DNA from: Streptomyces tubercidicus
GTDB lineage: Bacteria > Actinomycetota > Actinomycetes > Streptomycetales > Streptomycetaceae
NCBI RefSeq assembly: GCF_027497495.1
Contig: NZ_CP114205.1
Coordinates: forward strand, 2,790,001 to 2,854,000
Length of the DNA: 64,000 bases
Direction: 5' to 3'
Made by a program: the position numbers and the translations under genes. The stretch's first letter is position 1; the number at the start of each line of letters is the position of its first letter. The notes beneath the pieces were generated by a model, which was not told the origin of the DNA, made no database searches, and saw nothing but the letters and a program-made list of their open reading frames with translations. Positions 24,849-33,876 of the stretch are shown here, in pieces.

Positions 24849-25709
24849 ATGCCCCAGCAACCCGAGCCGGAGCGGGAGGACGCCCGCGCCGCACGGCGGC
24901 AGCAGTTCGCCGAGGCCGCGCGGGCCGAGCGGCCCGACCTGGCGCTGCTGTGTCTGCTGATCGGCGCCGAGGCCGATCCCGCGCTGGACGAGGCGGGCTG
25001 TGACGCCGTCCAGATCGAACTGGACCGGCTGGCCGGGCTGCTCCCGTACGCCCCGGCCGGTGGACCCGGGGCCTGGGCCCGCAATCTCGCCGAGCTGCTC
25101 GGCACCCGGTGCGGCTTCGGCGGCTCGCCCGCCGACTACCGGCGGTTGGAGTCCTCGCTGCTGCACGAGGTGCTGCGGCGGCGCCGGGGCCTGCCGATCC
25201 TGCTGTCGGTGGTGTGGATGGAGGTGGCCCGGCGGGCCGGGGCCCCGGTGTACGGGGTGGCGCTGCCGGGTCATTTCGTCGTCGGCTTCGGCGATCCGGG
25301 TGGCAGTCACGTCCTGGCCGATCCGTTCGCGGGCGGGCGGCAGCTCACCGACGAGGACACCGAGCTGCTGGTCGCGGGGGCGACCGGGGAGCCGCTGAGC
25401 GCACAGATGACGACGCCCGCCGATCCGCTGGAGATCGTGCTGCGGATGCTCAACAACATCCGGGCCTGGGCGCAGGCCCGTCCGGAGCACGGCGCGGTGC
25501 AGCTGTGGGCGCTGGAGCTGTCGCTGCTGCTGCCGAGCCATCCGGCGCGGCTGCGCCATGAGCGGGCCCAACTGCTCGTACAGCGGGGCGAGTTCCTCGC
25601 CGGGGCGGCCGAGCTGACGGAGTACGCCCGGGTGGTGGAGGCCGTCGACCCGGCCGGGGCGCTGGCGATACGGCGTCAGGCGGCCGCGGCGCGGGCCATG
25701 CTGAACTGA
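24849..25709 (+). CDS. SirB1-type transglutaminase-like protein
   Basis: A 286-residue protein of the SirB1/transglutaminase-like family. The core has YRRLESSLLHEVLRRRRGLPILLSVVWMEVARRAGAPVYGVALPGHFVVGF, with conserved RRGLPI and PGHF motifs, followed by a TPR-like helical C-terminus (LRHERAQLLVQRGEFLAGAAELTEYARV). The family's cellular role is not established; the usual Cys nucleophile of transglutaminases is not evident at the PILLS position. It is 17 bp behind the GNAT gene. Its last 34 bp overlap the convergent PP2C gene. Confidence 0.8.
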   Translation: MPQQPEPEREDARAARRQQFAEAARAERPDLALLCLLIGAEADPALDEAGCDAVQIELDRLAGLLPYAPAGGPGAWARNLAELLGTRCGFGGSPADYRRLESSLLHEVLRRRRGLPILLSVVWMEVARRAGAPVYGVALPGHFVVGFGDPGGSHVLADPFAGGRQLTDEDTELLVAGATGEPLSAQMTTPADPLEIVLRMLNNIRAWAQARPEHGAVQLWALELSLLLPSHPARLRHERAQLLVQRGEFLAGAAELTEYARVVEAVDPAGALAIRRQAAAARAMLN

Positions 25710-26800
25710 GTGGTGGCGGGGGCCCGCCGGACGACCAGCGCGGTCGCGTCGTCCTTGAGGTCGCCGTCGGTGAAGCTCTCCAGGTCGGCGCGGAGGGTGC
25801 GGGCCAGCTCCGGGGGCTCCAGGTCCGTCCACCCGGCCAGCCGCTCGGCCAGCGGGTAGAACTCCCCGTCCTTGCCGCGCGCCTCGGTCACCCCGTCCGT
25901 GCACAGCACGATCCAGTCGTCGGCCTCGGGGTGGATCCGCACGCTGTGCCGGGGCCCGCCGAGCATGCCCAGGCCGAGCGGCAGTCCGCCCTCGCCGTCC
26001 TGGCGCTCGGAGACCTCGCCGTGGCGGATCAGGTAGTACGGGATATGGCCGCAGGACAGCACCCGTCCCTGCCGGAAACCGGCCGCGGTGCGGATCTCCA
26101 TCAGCAGCACGGTGACGAAGCGCTCGTCGACGCCCTGCTCGGCGGAGCGGGCGTTGTGCCGGATCAGCGCCTGCTCCATGCGTTCGGCCACCGACTCCAG
26201 GGACTCCTGGTACTGCGCGGCCTCCCGGAACGACGCCAGGACGTCGATGCCCGCCCCGATCGCCGGCATGCCCTTGCCCTGCACATCGCCGATCATCAGC
26301 CGCAGGCCGTGCGGGGTGTCGATGGCCTCGTAGATGTCGCCGCCGACCCGGGCGCCCTCCTGGGCGGAGACATAGAAGCCGTACGCCTCCAGGGCCCCGG
26401 CGCTGAGCGGCAGCTCGCGCAGCATCGCCCGCTGCACGGTGTCGGCGACCAGCCGCGTCCGGGCGTGCAGGGCCTCGCGCTGCAGCCGGGTGCGGCACAG
26501 CATCAGGGAGAAGACGGCCACCAGGCAGGCGCCGAAGATCCCGACGACCCGGCTGGCCGGGGCCCAGTCGGGCACCGTGAAGAGGTCGATGTAGGTCAGG
26601 CACACGACGAAGACGACCGCCACCAGGAGCGTCCGCCGGAACGAGCAGCGCAGCGCGGCGTACAGCGGGGCGATGCCCAGGAAGGCCGAGATGTGCAGCT
26701 CCGGGCCGGTCGTCGCGTCCAGGGCGGCGACCAGCAGGATCGTCAGGATGAGCAGCAGGGGTGCCCAGAAGCCGCGCTCGGTGAATCGGTCGGGAGGCAT
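25676..26800 (-). CDS. Membrane PP2C/SpoIIE-type phosphatase
   Basis: A 374-residue protein. The N-terminal 105 residues hold about four membrane helices (WAPLLLILTILLVAALDA, LLVAVVFVVCLTYIDL, VVGIFGACLVAVFSLML). The rest is a SpoIIE/RsbU-type Ser/Thr phosphatase: YVSAQEGARVGGDIYEAI, MIGDVQGKGMPA, LSCGHIPYYLI, IVLCTDGVTEARG and GDLKDDATALVV carry the acidic metal ligands. Such enzymes dephosphorylate anti-anti-sigma proteins. No STAS partner is in the window, so the target is unknown. The start is ATG at 26800. Its 3' end overlaps the convergent transglutaminase-like gene by 34 bp. Confidence 0.9.
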   Translation of the reverse strand: MPPDRFTERGFWAPLLLILTILLVAALDATTGPELHISAFLGIAPLYAALRCSFRRTLLVAVVFVVCLTYIDLFTVPDWAPASRVVGIFGACLVAVFSLMLCRTRLQREALHARTRLVADTVQRAMLRELPLSAGALEAYGFYVSAQEGARVGGDIYEAIDTPHGLRLMIGDVQGKGMPAIGAGIDVLASFREAAQYQESLESVAERMEQALIRHNARSAEQGVDERFVTVLLMEIRTAAGFRQGRVLSCGHIPYYLIRHGEVSERQDGEGGLPLGLGMLGGPRHSVRIHPEADDWIVLCTDGVTEARGKDGEFYPLAERLAGWTDLEPPELARTLRADLESFTDGDLKDDATALVVRRAPATTQFSMARAAAA

Positions 26801-26895
26801 AACACTTCAAGCCTGCAAGAATCCGCCGCGGACCGCACCGGGACCGGTGTCCCGGTCTGCGGGGCGGGCACCGGCGCGGGGCCGCGGAGAACGGG

Positions 26896-26918
26896 GAGAG
26901 GCCCCTCGGGGGCCGTCT
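26896..26918 (-). terminator. Hairpin after the PG_binding_4 gene
   Basis: GAGAGGCCCC (26896-26905) pairs with GGGGCCGTCTC with one bulge across a TCG loop, about 60 bp after the stop at 26980. A second, smaller perfect stem ACCGGGAC/GTCCCGGT lies near 26857-26876, closer to the next gene. Confidence 0.5.
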
Positions 26919-26979
26919 CGGAAGGACCGAGCAGACACCCTGTGGGGCCTCTCACCTGCGATTTCGCGCGCTACGGCGG

Positions 26980-29112
26980 TCAGTTGCCGTTGGTGGCGAT
27001 GGTCTGCACCCGCTCGGCCGGGCTGGTGCCCTGCAGTGCCTTGCCGACGGCGCTCGCCACCTCCTCGACGCTGACCGGGTGCTTGGAGCCGTCGCCCTTG
27101 GTGACCATGACGCCGTTGAAGGTGTCGCCGTAGAGCCTCTTGAGGGCCGGCCGGTCGTAGTACGGCACCAGAGCACCGTTGACGATCTTGAACGACAGGA
27201 ACTTCGGGATGGACTTCTGCGGGCTGAAGGAGACCGTGTGCGCCGCGTCCGTACGGACCGTCACCAGACCGGACATCGCGGGCCGGGCGAACTGCTGCAT
27301 CGCCCGGTCCACCGCGGCCTTGCTGACCTGCGGCTGCCGGGTGCCGGCGGCCAGCACCACGGGGGCGTCGGTGCCGCTCACCGCGCGCTTGCGGTAGGCG
27401 TCGGCGACCTTCTTCTTGGACGCGGCCACATCGATCGCCTTGTGCGGCGCGCCGTAGTGCGCCACCGCCTTGCCGCCCTCGAAGGTGATGCCGCCGTCCT
27501 TGGTGGCGCCGCCGGGGCCGGTGGCGTTCTCCAGGGCGATCTGCAGCTTCTCGTCGTCGACGATCACCTCGGGCTCGGCGGTGCGGTGCACGCCGACCAG
27601 CGAGCCGATGACGGAGACCGGGTTGTAGTCCCGGCCTGCCGCCTTGCGCACCGTCGCCTGCGGGTCGATGTCCAGTCCTGCCTTGGCGGGCTGGAGGGTC
27701 GCGGACTTGCCGTCGACGCTGAGCTTGATCGGCGCGGTGCGGCTGTTCTTGAGCGCCTTCTCCAGCTTCGCGACGGCCTCTTCCTTGGTGCTGCCGCCGA
27801 TGTCCACACCGAGCGCGGTGGTGTTGTTGGGCACGTCGGCGTGGTCGAGCAGCAGCCCCGCACCGTAGGCGACTCCGGCCAGCACCACGACGGCGACGCC
27901 CAGGAGGACGAACTTGTTGCGGCCCGTCTTGGGCGGGTTGATCGGCTCGGGGATCTTGGGCCGCGGCTTGGGGGCGGCGCTGTCGCCCTCACCGGCCGGG
28001 GCCTGCGCGAACGGCGACGGGGACGGCGGCTTCTCCTCGCCGGGGATCTTGGGGATGCCGCTGACCAGCGTGTCACCGGACACCCGGTCGCGGCCTGCGG
28101 CGGCGCCACCCTGGGGGCCCTTCGGGCCGCGGCCGCCCTTGGGGGCGGTGGGCAGTCCGCCCGTGACGCCGCCGCCGAGGCCGCCGCCCGGCCCTGCGGG
28201 CGGCGCCGGCGGCTGCGGGGTGAGCTCCGCGGTGTCGTCGATCCGGGGCGTGCTGCCGGTGCCGGAGTCGCTGAAGCCGGGCGGGAGGTTGAGCGCGGAG
28301 CTGCCGCGCGCGGGCCCGGTCGTGGGACCGCTCGGGCCGGCCGCCGGGGAGTCGAACGGGCTGTGGTCCCGGGCGGGGGCGCCGGGGGTGTCGAACGGCG
28401 TACCGCTGCCGGGCGTCGCACCGTCGAACGGCGAGGCGCCGGTCCGCGGGCCGCCGTCGAACGGGGAGCCGCCGCCGGACCGGGTACCGCCGTCGAACGG
28501 CGAGCCGCCCTCCTGCGGGGCCGGGCTGTCGGAGAAGTACGGCAGGTCGGGGCGCTGCGGCGGGGTGGCGCCCGACGGGCCGCGCGGCGGTGTCGCAGCG
28601 CCCGGGGGCGTGGCACCGCCCGGGGCGGGCGGCGCCGCGTGGGAGCCGGTGGACGAGGACGAGCCCGCGCCGGCCCCGCCCTGCGGCTTGCGCGGGGCGA
28701 ACCAGTCGCTGGTCTTCTCCGGCTTCTGGCCGCCCGCGGGGGCCTCGTTCGCCGGCGCCTCGGGCCGGGGCGTGTTCGCCGTGCGCTCCGCGTTCCGCTC
28801 GCCGGAGCGGGGTGTGCTCGGCGTACCGGGGGCGGAACCGCCGGAACCGGCCGGTCCGTTCATGCCGGGCTCCTCACCGACGGGCTTGCGCACGACGACC
28901 GGCGGGATGGGGCGCGACCCCGGAATGTTGATCTTGATCCGCGTCGTCAGCGTGGTCTCGGTCTTGGGCTCCTCCGGCTGCGCCGCGGCATCGGACGCCG
29001 GCGTGTCGCCGGCCTCTCCCCTGGGCGAGCCGTACGGCGGCGTCCCGGACGGGTACGCGGCTCCGCCACGGCCCTGGGGGCCGGAGGACGAACTGTCAGA
29101 TTCACGACTCAA
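26980..29112 (-). CDS. PG_binding_4 (VanW-associated) membrane protein with long disordered N-terminus
   Basis: About 710 residues. The first 400 are low-complexity Pro/Gly/Ser/Thr sequence with five spaced PFD motifs (GGSPFDGG, ASPFDGA, GTPFDTP, HSPFDSP). One membrane helix follows (FVLLGVAVVVLAGVAYGAGLLL). The outer part contains two copies of a beta-rich domain like PG_binding_4 (VDIGGSTKEEAVAKLEKAL, KLSVDGKSATLQPAKAGLDID, then a second unit), often joined to VanW or L,D-transpeptidase domains. Here no catalytic domain follows. A cell-wall-binding role is inferred. Start: TTG at 29112 after GGGAGAA; an upstream in-frame start at 29232 is not supported. It follows mshB and the DUF6113 gene on the same strand. 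Confidence 0.78.
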   Translation of the reverse strand: MSRESDSSSSGPQGRGGAAYPSGTPPYGSPRGEAGDTPASDAAAQPEEPKTETTLTTRIKINIPGSRPIPPVVVRKPVGEEPGMNGPAGSGGSAPGTPSTPRSGERNAERTANTPRPEAPANEAPAGGQKPEKTSDWFAPRKPQGGAGAGSSSSTGSHAAPPAPGGATPPGAATPPRGPSGATPPQRPDLPYFSDSPAPQEGGSPFDGGTRSGGGSPFDGGPRTGASPFDGATPGSGTPFDTPGAPARDHSPFDSPAAGPSGPTTGPARGSSALNLPPGFSDSGTGSTPRIDDTAELTPQPPAPPAGPGGGLGGGVTGGLPTAPKGGRGPKGPQGGAAAGRDRVSGDTLVSGIPKIPGEEKPPSPSPFAQAPAGEGDSAAPKPRPKIPEPINPPKTGRNKFVLLGVAVVVLAGVAYGAGLLLDHADVPNNTTALGVDIGGSTKEEAVAKLEKALKNSRTAPIKLSVDGKSATLQPAKAGLDIDPQATVRKAAGRDYNPVSVIGSLVGVHRTAEPEVIVDDEKLQIALENATGPGGATKDGGITFEGGKAVAHYGAPHKAIDVAASKKKVADAYRKRAVSGTDAPVVLAAGTRQPQVSKAAVDRAMQQFARPAMSGLVTVRTDAAHTVSFSPQKSIPKFLSFKIVNGALVPYYDRPALKRLYGDTFNGVMVTKGDGSKHPVSVEEVASAVGKALQGTSPAERVQTIATNGN

Positions 29113-29327
29113 AGCAGGTTCTCCCGGTTGGCTCCGCCGCTCGTCAGAGATGATCCCCGGCCACAGGCCAGGAGGTGCCCCCAGGGCGGCGCGACGGCGC
29201 GCACCACCATACTGGCCGCCGCGAGCGGCCACCCGGGGAGCGTACGAACACCCACGCCGTGGGCGAACCCCCGGGGCCCGGTTCGTTCACCCGGCTCCGC
29301 GCGGCATCCGTCCCGGTATGGACCACG

Positions 29328-29852
29328 TCATCCGCCAACTCGGCCCGGCCGGAGGCCCGCAGGACGCAGCTGCATCGCGGTGGCGCAGATCACAGCGACC
29401 GCGATACCGCCCAGCAGGAAGACATACGAGCCGAGCCCCGCGCCGAAGAGGAAGTCGCCTTCCGGCCGGACGTTGCCGAGCAGCAGGAACACCGTCACCA
29501 GCCAGGCCGCGCCGGGCACCAGCACGCCCGCGGAGGTGCCGGTCGCCTTGGCGCCCCCGTAGAAGAGACCGATGACGCCGCCGAGGGCCAGCACCAATCC
29601 GCCGGGGAACCAGGCCGCTTGCACCAGCGTTCCGGCGCCCGCCACCAGGACGCCCGCGAGCAGCAGCAGCACGTAGAGGCCGATCCGTCCCGCCGTCAGC
29701 GGCGCGGCCGGGGGCCCGGTCACGGGCACCACGGGAGCGCCGGACCGCGCACCGGACGTACCGCCCGAGCCCGCCCGCGACCGCTTCCCGTTGCCGGAGG
29801 CCGCGCCGTCATTTCCCTCACCGGCGGTCCCGCCGCCCTTCGCCGTACTCAT
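29328..29852 (-). CDS. DUF6113-like integral membrane protein
   Basis: A 174-residue protein with a disordered N-terminus (about 50 residues, Gly/Ser/Ala) and about four membrane helices ([73 protein letters not shown]). It resembles DUF6113 proteins, which have no known function. Its start overlaps the mshB stop by 4 bp (ATGA), so it is translated with mshB. From memory the membrane protein Rv1171 follows mshB in M. tuberculosis in the same way, which hints at a conserved link with mycothiol synthesis. Confidence 0.8.
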   Translation of the reverse strand: MSTAKGGGTAGEGNDGAASGNGKRSRAGSGGTSGARSGAPVVPVTGPPAAPLTAGRIGLYVLLLLAGVLVAGAGTLVQAAWFPGGLVLALGGVIGLFYGGAKATGTSAGVLVPGAAWLVTVFLLLGNVRPEGDFLFGAGLGSYVFLLGGIAVAVICATAMQLRPAGLRPGRVGG

Positions 29853-30835
29853 TCCGCCGCCTCCTCATTCCGGGCACTCTCCTCCATACCCGCCATATCG
29901 CCGATGCCCGCGAAGAGATCGTCCTCCCGGACCCCTTCCGCGGCACCCGGGGCGCCGTGCACCAGCCGATAGTGCTCCGTGCCGAACAGCGGCTGACCCA
30001 AGTCGTTGGAGAGCGCGAAGAACGGCCCGTCGACCGCGATCTGGGTGTAGTGCGCCCGCATCGCCGCGGCCTTCGCGGCCGCCTGCGCGGGCTCGGCCGT
30101 GAGGGATGCCGTGACCTCCGAGTCCGGCACCACCCCCGGCACATCGTCAACGGTGGCCACCCCGGGGAAGCTGTGGCCGGCCGCGCGCAGCCGCGCGAAA
30201 CCCTCCTCGACCACCGAGCGCGGGTTGCAGTTCCAGTAGATCTTCGCGATCGCGTGCGGACGGCCCAGCTCCGGGCGGAAATCCGGCTGCCCGGCGAGCT
30301 CGGCACCGCGCATGGCGACGCGGTGTGCCTGGATGTGATCGGGGTGCCCGTATCCGCCGTTCGGGTCATAGGTGACCAGGACCTGCGGCCTGACCTCGCG
30401 GATCACGGCCACCAGCGCACCGGCCGCCTCGTCCAGCGGGGCCTGCCAGAAGGCGTCCGGCCGGTCGTTCTGGGGAGCGCCCATCATCCCGGAGTCCCGG
30501 TAGCGGCCCGGCCCGCCGAGGAAGCGGTGGTCGGTGACGCCCAGGGCGGCCATCGCGGTGGCCAGTTCGCGGGCGCGGTACGGGCCGAGGGCGTCGTCGC
30601 GGTCCGGTGCGAGCGCGGCGAGCTCGGGCGGGATGACCTCGCCCTCCTCGCCGAGGGTGCAGGTCACCAGGGTGACCAGCGCGCCCTCGGCCGCGTACTT
30701 GGCCATGGTCACGCCGTTGTTGATCGACTCGTCGTCGGGGTGCGCATGCACCAGCAGCAGCCGCCGGGAAAAGGCGGCGGGCGAGGCGGTCCCCCCGGCG
30801 GGTGGCTGCGGGGGACGGGCGGGCTGATCGGTCAT
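29849..30835 (-). CDS. mshB: Mycothiol biosynthesis deacetylase MshB
   Basis: A 328-residue zinc deacetylase of the PIG-L/LmbE family. It removes acetate from GlcNAc-inositol, the second step of mycothiol synthesis. The metal site is in [13 protein letters not shown] (His32, Asp35), with a further His in [22 protein letters not shown] and [10 protein letters not shown] are also family features. The start is ATG at 30835. The region just upstream is a 19-bp tandem repeat array rather than a normal promoter, so the promoter may be further up, near the small membrane-protein gene. It overlaps the DUF6113 gene. Confidence 0.94.
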   Translation of the reverse strand: MTDQPARPPQPPAGGTASPAAFSRRLLLVHAHPDDESINNGVTMAKYAAEGALVTLVTCTLGEEGEVIPPELAALAPDRDDALGPYRARELATAMAALGVTDHRFLGGPGRYRDSGMMGAPQNDRPDAFWQAPLDEAAGALVAVIREVRPQVLVTYDPNGGYGHPDHIQAHRVAMRGAELAGQPDFRPELGRPHAIAKIYWNCNPRSVVEEGFARLRAAGHSFPGVATVDDVPGVVPDSEVTASLTAEPAQAAAKAAAMRAHYTQIAVDGPFFALSNDLGQPLFGTEHYRLVHGAPGAAEGVREDDLFAGIGDMAGMEESARNEEAAE

Positions 30836-30904
30836 GCCGACAGCCTACGAGCCGCCCCCTCCGCCGCCCGCAGGCGATCCCGTCCGCCGCCCGCGCGCCC
30901 AGCA

Positions 30905-30991
30905 GACGGACGGGTGCCGGGCGGACGGACGGGCACCGGGCGGACGGACGGGCGCCGGGCGGACGGGCACCGGACGGACCGGCACCCGTCG
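30905..30991. repeat. GC-rich 19-bp tandem repeat upstream of mshB
   Basis: Three exact-length units GACGGACGGGYRCCGGGCG (30905-30923, 30924-30942, 30943-30961) followed by two shortened, diverged 15-bp units (30962-30976, 30977-30991). It lies between mshB and the small membrane-protein gene and is not within a gene. Confidence 0.88.
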
Positions 30992-31013
30992 GACGGGCCC
31001 GGCCCGCTGCGGC

Positions 31014-31208
31014 TCAGAACTTGATGTTGCCGAGCATGCCGGCGACGTTCGTCGTCAGCTGCTTGATCGTCGGGGCGATGGACGAGCTGGCCAGATAGAA
31101 GCCCAGCAGCATGCAGACCAGGGCATGCGGGGCCTTCAGTCCAGACTTCTTGACAAGCAAGAAGACGATGATCGCCAGCAGCACCACCGCCGAAATCGAG
31201 AGTGCCAC
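31014..31208 (-). CDS. Small two-helix membrane protein
   Basis: A 64-residue protein: helix 1 MALSISAVVLLAIIVFLLV, a short basic turn (KKSGLKAP), helix 2 HALVCMLLGFYLASSSIA, then a polar tail PTIKQLTTNVAGMLGNIKF. The start is GTG at 31208 with a strong GGAGGTGA site, which argues it is real and well expressed. It is the first gene upstream of mshB on the same strand. I have seen similar short proteins in Streptomyces but know no function; the helix-turn-helix-tail layout also fits holin-like or membrane-regulator peptides. Confidence 0.75.
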   Translation of the reverse strand: MALSISAVVLLAIIVFLLVKKSGLKAPHALVCMLLGFYLASSSIAPTIKQLTTNVAGMLGNIKF

Positions 31209-31490
31209 GGCGGCTCACCTCCAAGTACGCACGGTCCGGACAGAGTTGAGGGTGCCCGGACCGACTTCACGACCCGTGCACCCGGGTATGCCAAGGGCTC
31301 TTTACCCCGTACCCACGGCACGCATGGGATCATAACTTTCCGCGCTAGCGCATAAGTCGGAGCACGGAAGCAGAATGGGGGCGCACATGATCTTCACGAG
31401 CGCGACGGGCGTGAGCCGGTCCGCCCTCGACATCGGCCGGGCTGTTCCGACCCCGCCACAGCCGCCCGCACAACCTCTAGGCTCGGGGCC

Positions 31491-33683
31491 ATGACCGGAC
31501 AGCCTTCGTTCCCGCGGCAGTACGCCCGTACGCAGCGCTTCACCCTGGGGGCGCCGCGCAGCTACGCGCTCTCGCCCGACGGGGCGCGCATCGCCTTCCT
31601 CCGCTCCGGTTCGGGCACCGACCGCAGCCAGCAGTTGTGGGTGCTCGACCTGGAAGAGGGACGGGAGTTCCCGGCCGCCGACCCGCAGGCCCTGCTGGCC
31701 GGTGCGGACGAGGACCTCCCCCCGCAGGAGCGGGCCCGCCGCGAGCGCAGCCGGGAGAGTTCGGCGGGCATCGTCGGCTATGCGACGGACTCCGCCGTGG
31801 AGTTGGCGGCGTTCACGCTCTCGGGGCGGCTGTTCGTCTCCGAGCTGCGGGCCGGCACCACCCGTGAACTGCCGGTCCAGGGCCCGGTGGTGGACCCCCG
31901 GCCGTCGCCGGACGGGCGGCAGGTGGCCTTCGTGGCGGACGGGCGGCTGCGGGTGGTGCCGGTGGACGGCGCCGTGACCTCGGACGAGGGCGACGGCGAC
32001 GGCGCGGCGGACGGCGGGCGGGCGGACCGGGTGCTGGCCGAGCCGGACGGGCCCGAAGTGACCTGGGGGCTCGCGGAGTTCATCGCGGCCGAGGAGATGG
32101 GGCGCTACCGGGGCTTCTGGTGGTCTCCGGACAGCGACGCGGTGCTGGCCGCACGGGTCGACGAGGCCCCGGTGCAGCGCTGGTGGATCTCCGACCCCGC
32201 CCATCCGGACCGGGAGCCCGCCCGGGTCGCGTACCCGGTGGCCGGGACCCGCAACGCCGCGGTCACCCTCACCCTGCTCGGCCTGGACGGCACCCGTACC
32301 GACATCGTCTGGGACACCGAGCGCTACCCCTATCTCGCGCGCGTCCACTGGTCGGCGGCCGGGCCGCCGCTGCTGCTCGTCCAGGCCCGCGACCAGCGAG
32401 ACCAGCGCTATCTGACCGTCGACACCACGACCGGCGCGACCCGGACGGTGCACGAGGACGAGGACGAGGCGTGGGTCGAGCCGTTCCCCGGGGTGCCGGC
32501 CTGGACGCCGGACGGCCGGCTGGTGCGGATCGCGGACGAGGGCGGCGCACGCAAGCTGTTCGTCGGCGACCGCCCGCTGACCGGGGCGCCGCTGCACGTC
32601 CGGGCCGTCCTGGACATCGGCGAGGACGATGTCCTCTTCTCCGCGAGCGGCGCGGATATGCACGACATCGGCGTCTACCGGGCGTGGTTCCGCGGCAGCG
32701 GTGACCAGGGCGGCTGGGAGCGGGTGGGCGAGCGCCCGTATCCGACGGTGTCCTCGGCGGTGCGCGGCGGTGCCTTGACCGTGCTGTCCCAGGCGTCGCT
32801 GGAGCGGCCCGGGACGCAGGTGGAGGTGGTGCGGCTCGATCCCGACGGCGGGGAGAAGACGCTCGCGACGATCGGTTCGCATGCCGAGGAGCCGTCCCTG
32901 ACCGCCCGCCCCCAGCTCGTACTGGCCGGGGAACGGGAGATTCCGTGTGCGGTGCTGCTGCCCAGCGGATATCAGGAGGGTGACGGTCCGCTGCCGGTGC
33001 TGATGGACCCGTACGGCGGTCCGCACGGCCAGCGCGTGGTCGCCGCCCACCATGCCCATCTGACCTCGCAGTGGTTCGCCGACCAGGGGTTCGCGGTGAT
33101 CGTCGCGGACGGCCGGGGCACCCCGGGCCGCTCCCCCGCATGGGAGAAGTCGGTCTCCCGGCGGCTCGCGGAGTACGCACTGGACGACCAGGTGCACGCG
33201 CTCCAGGCGCTGGCCGGATCCTTTCCCCTGGACATGGAGCGGGTGGCCATCCGCGGCTGGTCCTTCGGCGGCTATCTCGCCGGGCTCGCCGCACTGCGCC
33301 GACCCGATGTCTTCCATGCCGCGGTGGTGGGCGCGCCGGTAACCGATCTCCGCCTGTACGACACCCACTATCAGGAGCGCTACCTCGGCCACCCGGACGA
33401 GGAGCCGGCGGTCTACGCGGAGAACTCGCTGCTCACGGACGAGGGGCTGTCGGGAGCGGTGGAGCCGCACCGTCCGATGCTGATCGTGCACGGCCTGGCG
33501 GACGACAATGTGGTCGTGGCCCATTCGCTGCGGCTGTCCTCGGCACTGCTGGCGGCGGGCCGCCCGCACGAGGTGCTGCCGCTGTCCGGGGTGACGCATA
33601 TGGCGTCAGGGGAACAGGTGGCCGAAAACCTGCTGCTGCTCCAAGTGGAGTTCCTCAAGCGGTCGTTGGGGATGGGGGACTGA
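31491..33683 (+). CDS. Dipeptidyl-peptidase IV-like S9 prolyl oligopeptidase
   Basis: A 730-residue serine peptidase. Residues about 25-460 form the DPP-IV beta-propeller (YALSPDGARIAFLRS, WGLAEFIAAEEMGRYRGFWWSPDS with the Glu-Glu pair that holds the peptide amino end). The C-terminal alpha/beta-hydrolase has GWSFGGY (Ser591), Asp671/672 in LADDNV and His703 in GVTHM. It cleaves Xaa-Pro dipeptides from peptide N-termini. No signal peptide, so probably cytosolic, where it could process peptides imported by the nearby permeases (inference). The start is ATG at 31491. It is convergent with the membrane-protein gene. Confidence 0.92.
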   Translation: MTGQPSFPRQYARTQRFTLGAPRSYALSPDGARIAFLRSGSGTDRSQQLWVLDLEEGREFPAADPQALLAGADEDLPPQERARRERSRESSAGIVGYATDSAVELAAFTLSGRLFVSELRAGTTRELPVQGPVVDPRPSPDGRQVAFVADGRLRVVPVDGAVTSDEGDGDGAADGGRADRVLAEPDGPEVTWGLAEFIAAEEMGRYRGFWWSPDSDAVLAARVDEAPVQRWWISDPAHPDREPARVAYPVAGTRNAAVTLTLLGLDGTRTDIVWDTERYPYLARVHWSAAGPPLLLVQARDQRDQRYLTVDTTTGATRTVHEDEDEAWVEPFPGVPAWTPDGRLVRIADEGGARKLFVGDRPLTGAPLHVRAVLDIGEDDVLFSASGADMHDIGVYRAWFRGSGDQGGWERVGERPYPTVSSAVRGGALTVLSQASLERPGTQVEVVRLDPDGGEKTLATIGSHAEEPSLTARPQLVLAGEREIPCAVLLPSGYQEGDGPLPVLMDPYGGPHGQRVVAAHHAHLTSQWFADQGFAVIVADGRGTPGRSPAWEKSVSRRLAEYALDDQVHALQALAGSFPLDMERVAIRGWSFGGYLAGLAALRRPDVFHAAVVGAPVTDLRLYDTHYQERYLGHPDEEPAVYAENSLLTDEGLSGAVEPHRPMLIVHGLADDNVVVAHSLRLSSALLAAGRPHEVLPLSGVTHMASGEQVAENLLLLQVEFLKRSLGMGD

Positions 33684-33700
33684 GCGCGGGGCCGGCCGCG

Positions 33701-33749
33701 GGGCTGACCGGGACTGGCCGGGCTGGCCGGGACTGGCCGGGACTGGCCG
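33701..33749. repeat. 10-bp tandem repeat GGACTGGCCG
   Basis: Four units of GGACTGGCCG (one shortened to nine bases) at 33711-33749, preceded by a diverged copy GGGCTGACCG. It starts 18 bp after the peptidase stop and ends before the terminator hairpin, in non-coding DNA. Confidence 0.8.
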
Positions 33750-33782
33750 CGGGAATACCCTCCGCCGTCGGCCCGTTGTGGC

Positions 33783-33812
33783 CCCGTAGGGGGCGCTCCC
33801 ACCCCCTACGGG
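33783..33812. terminator. Hairpin between convergent genes
   Basis: Perfect 11-bp arms CCCGTAGGGGG (33783-33793) and CCCCCTACGGG (33802-33812) with an 8-nt loop. It serves the DPP-IV-like gene on the left and the membrane-protein gene ending at 33877 on the right. Confidence 0.8.
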
Positions 33813-33876
33813 ATCTGTTCGCCCGCCCCCTAAGGCCCCTCCTCCCCCCTCCCCGCCGTCCCCACCCCGCCCCCTC

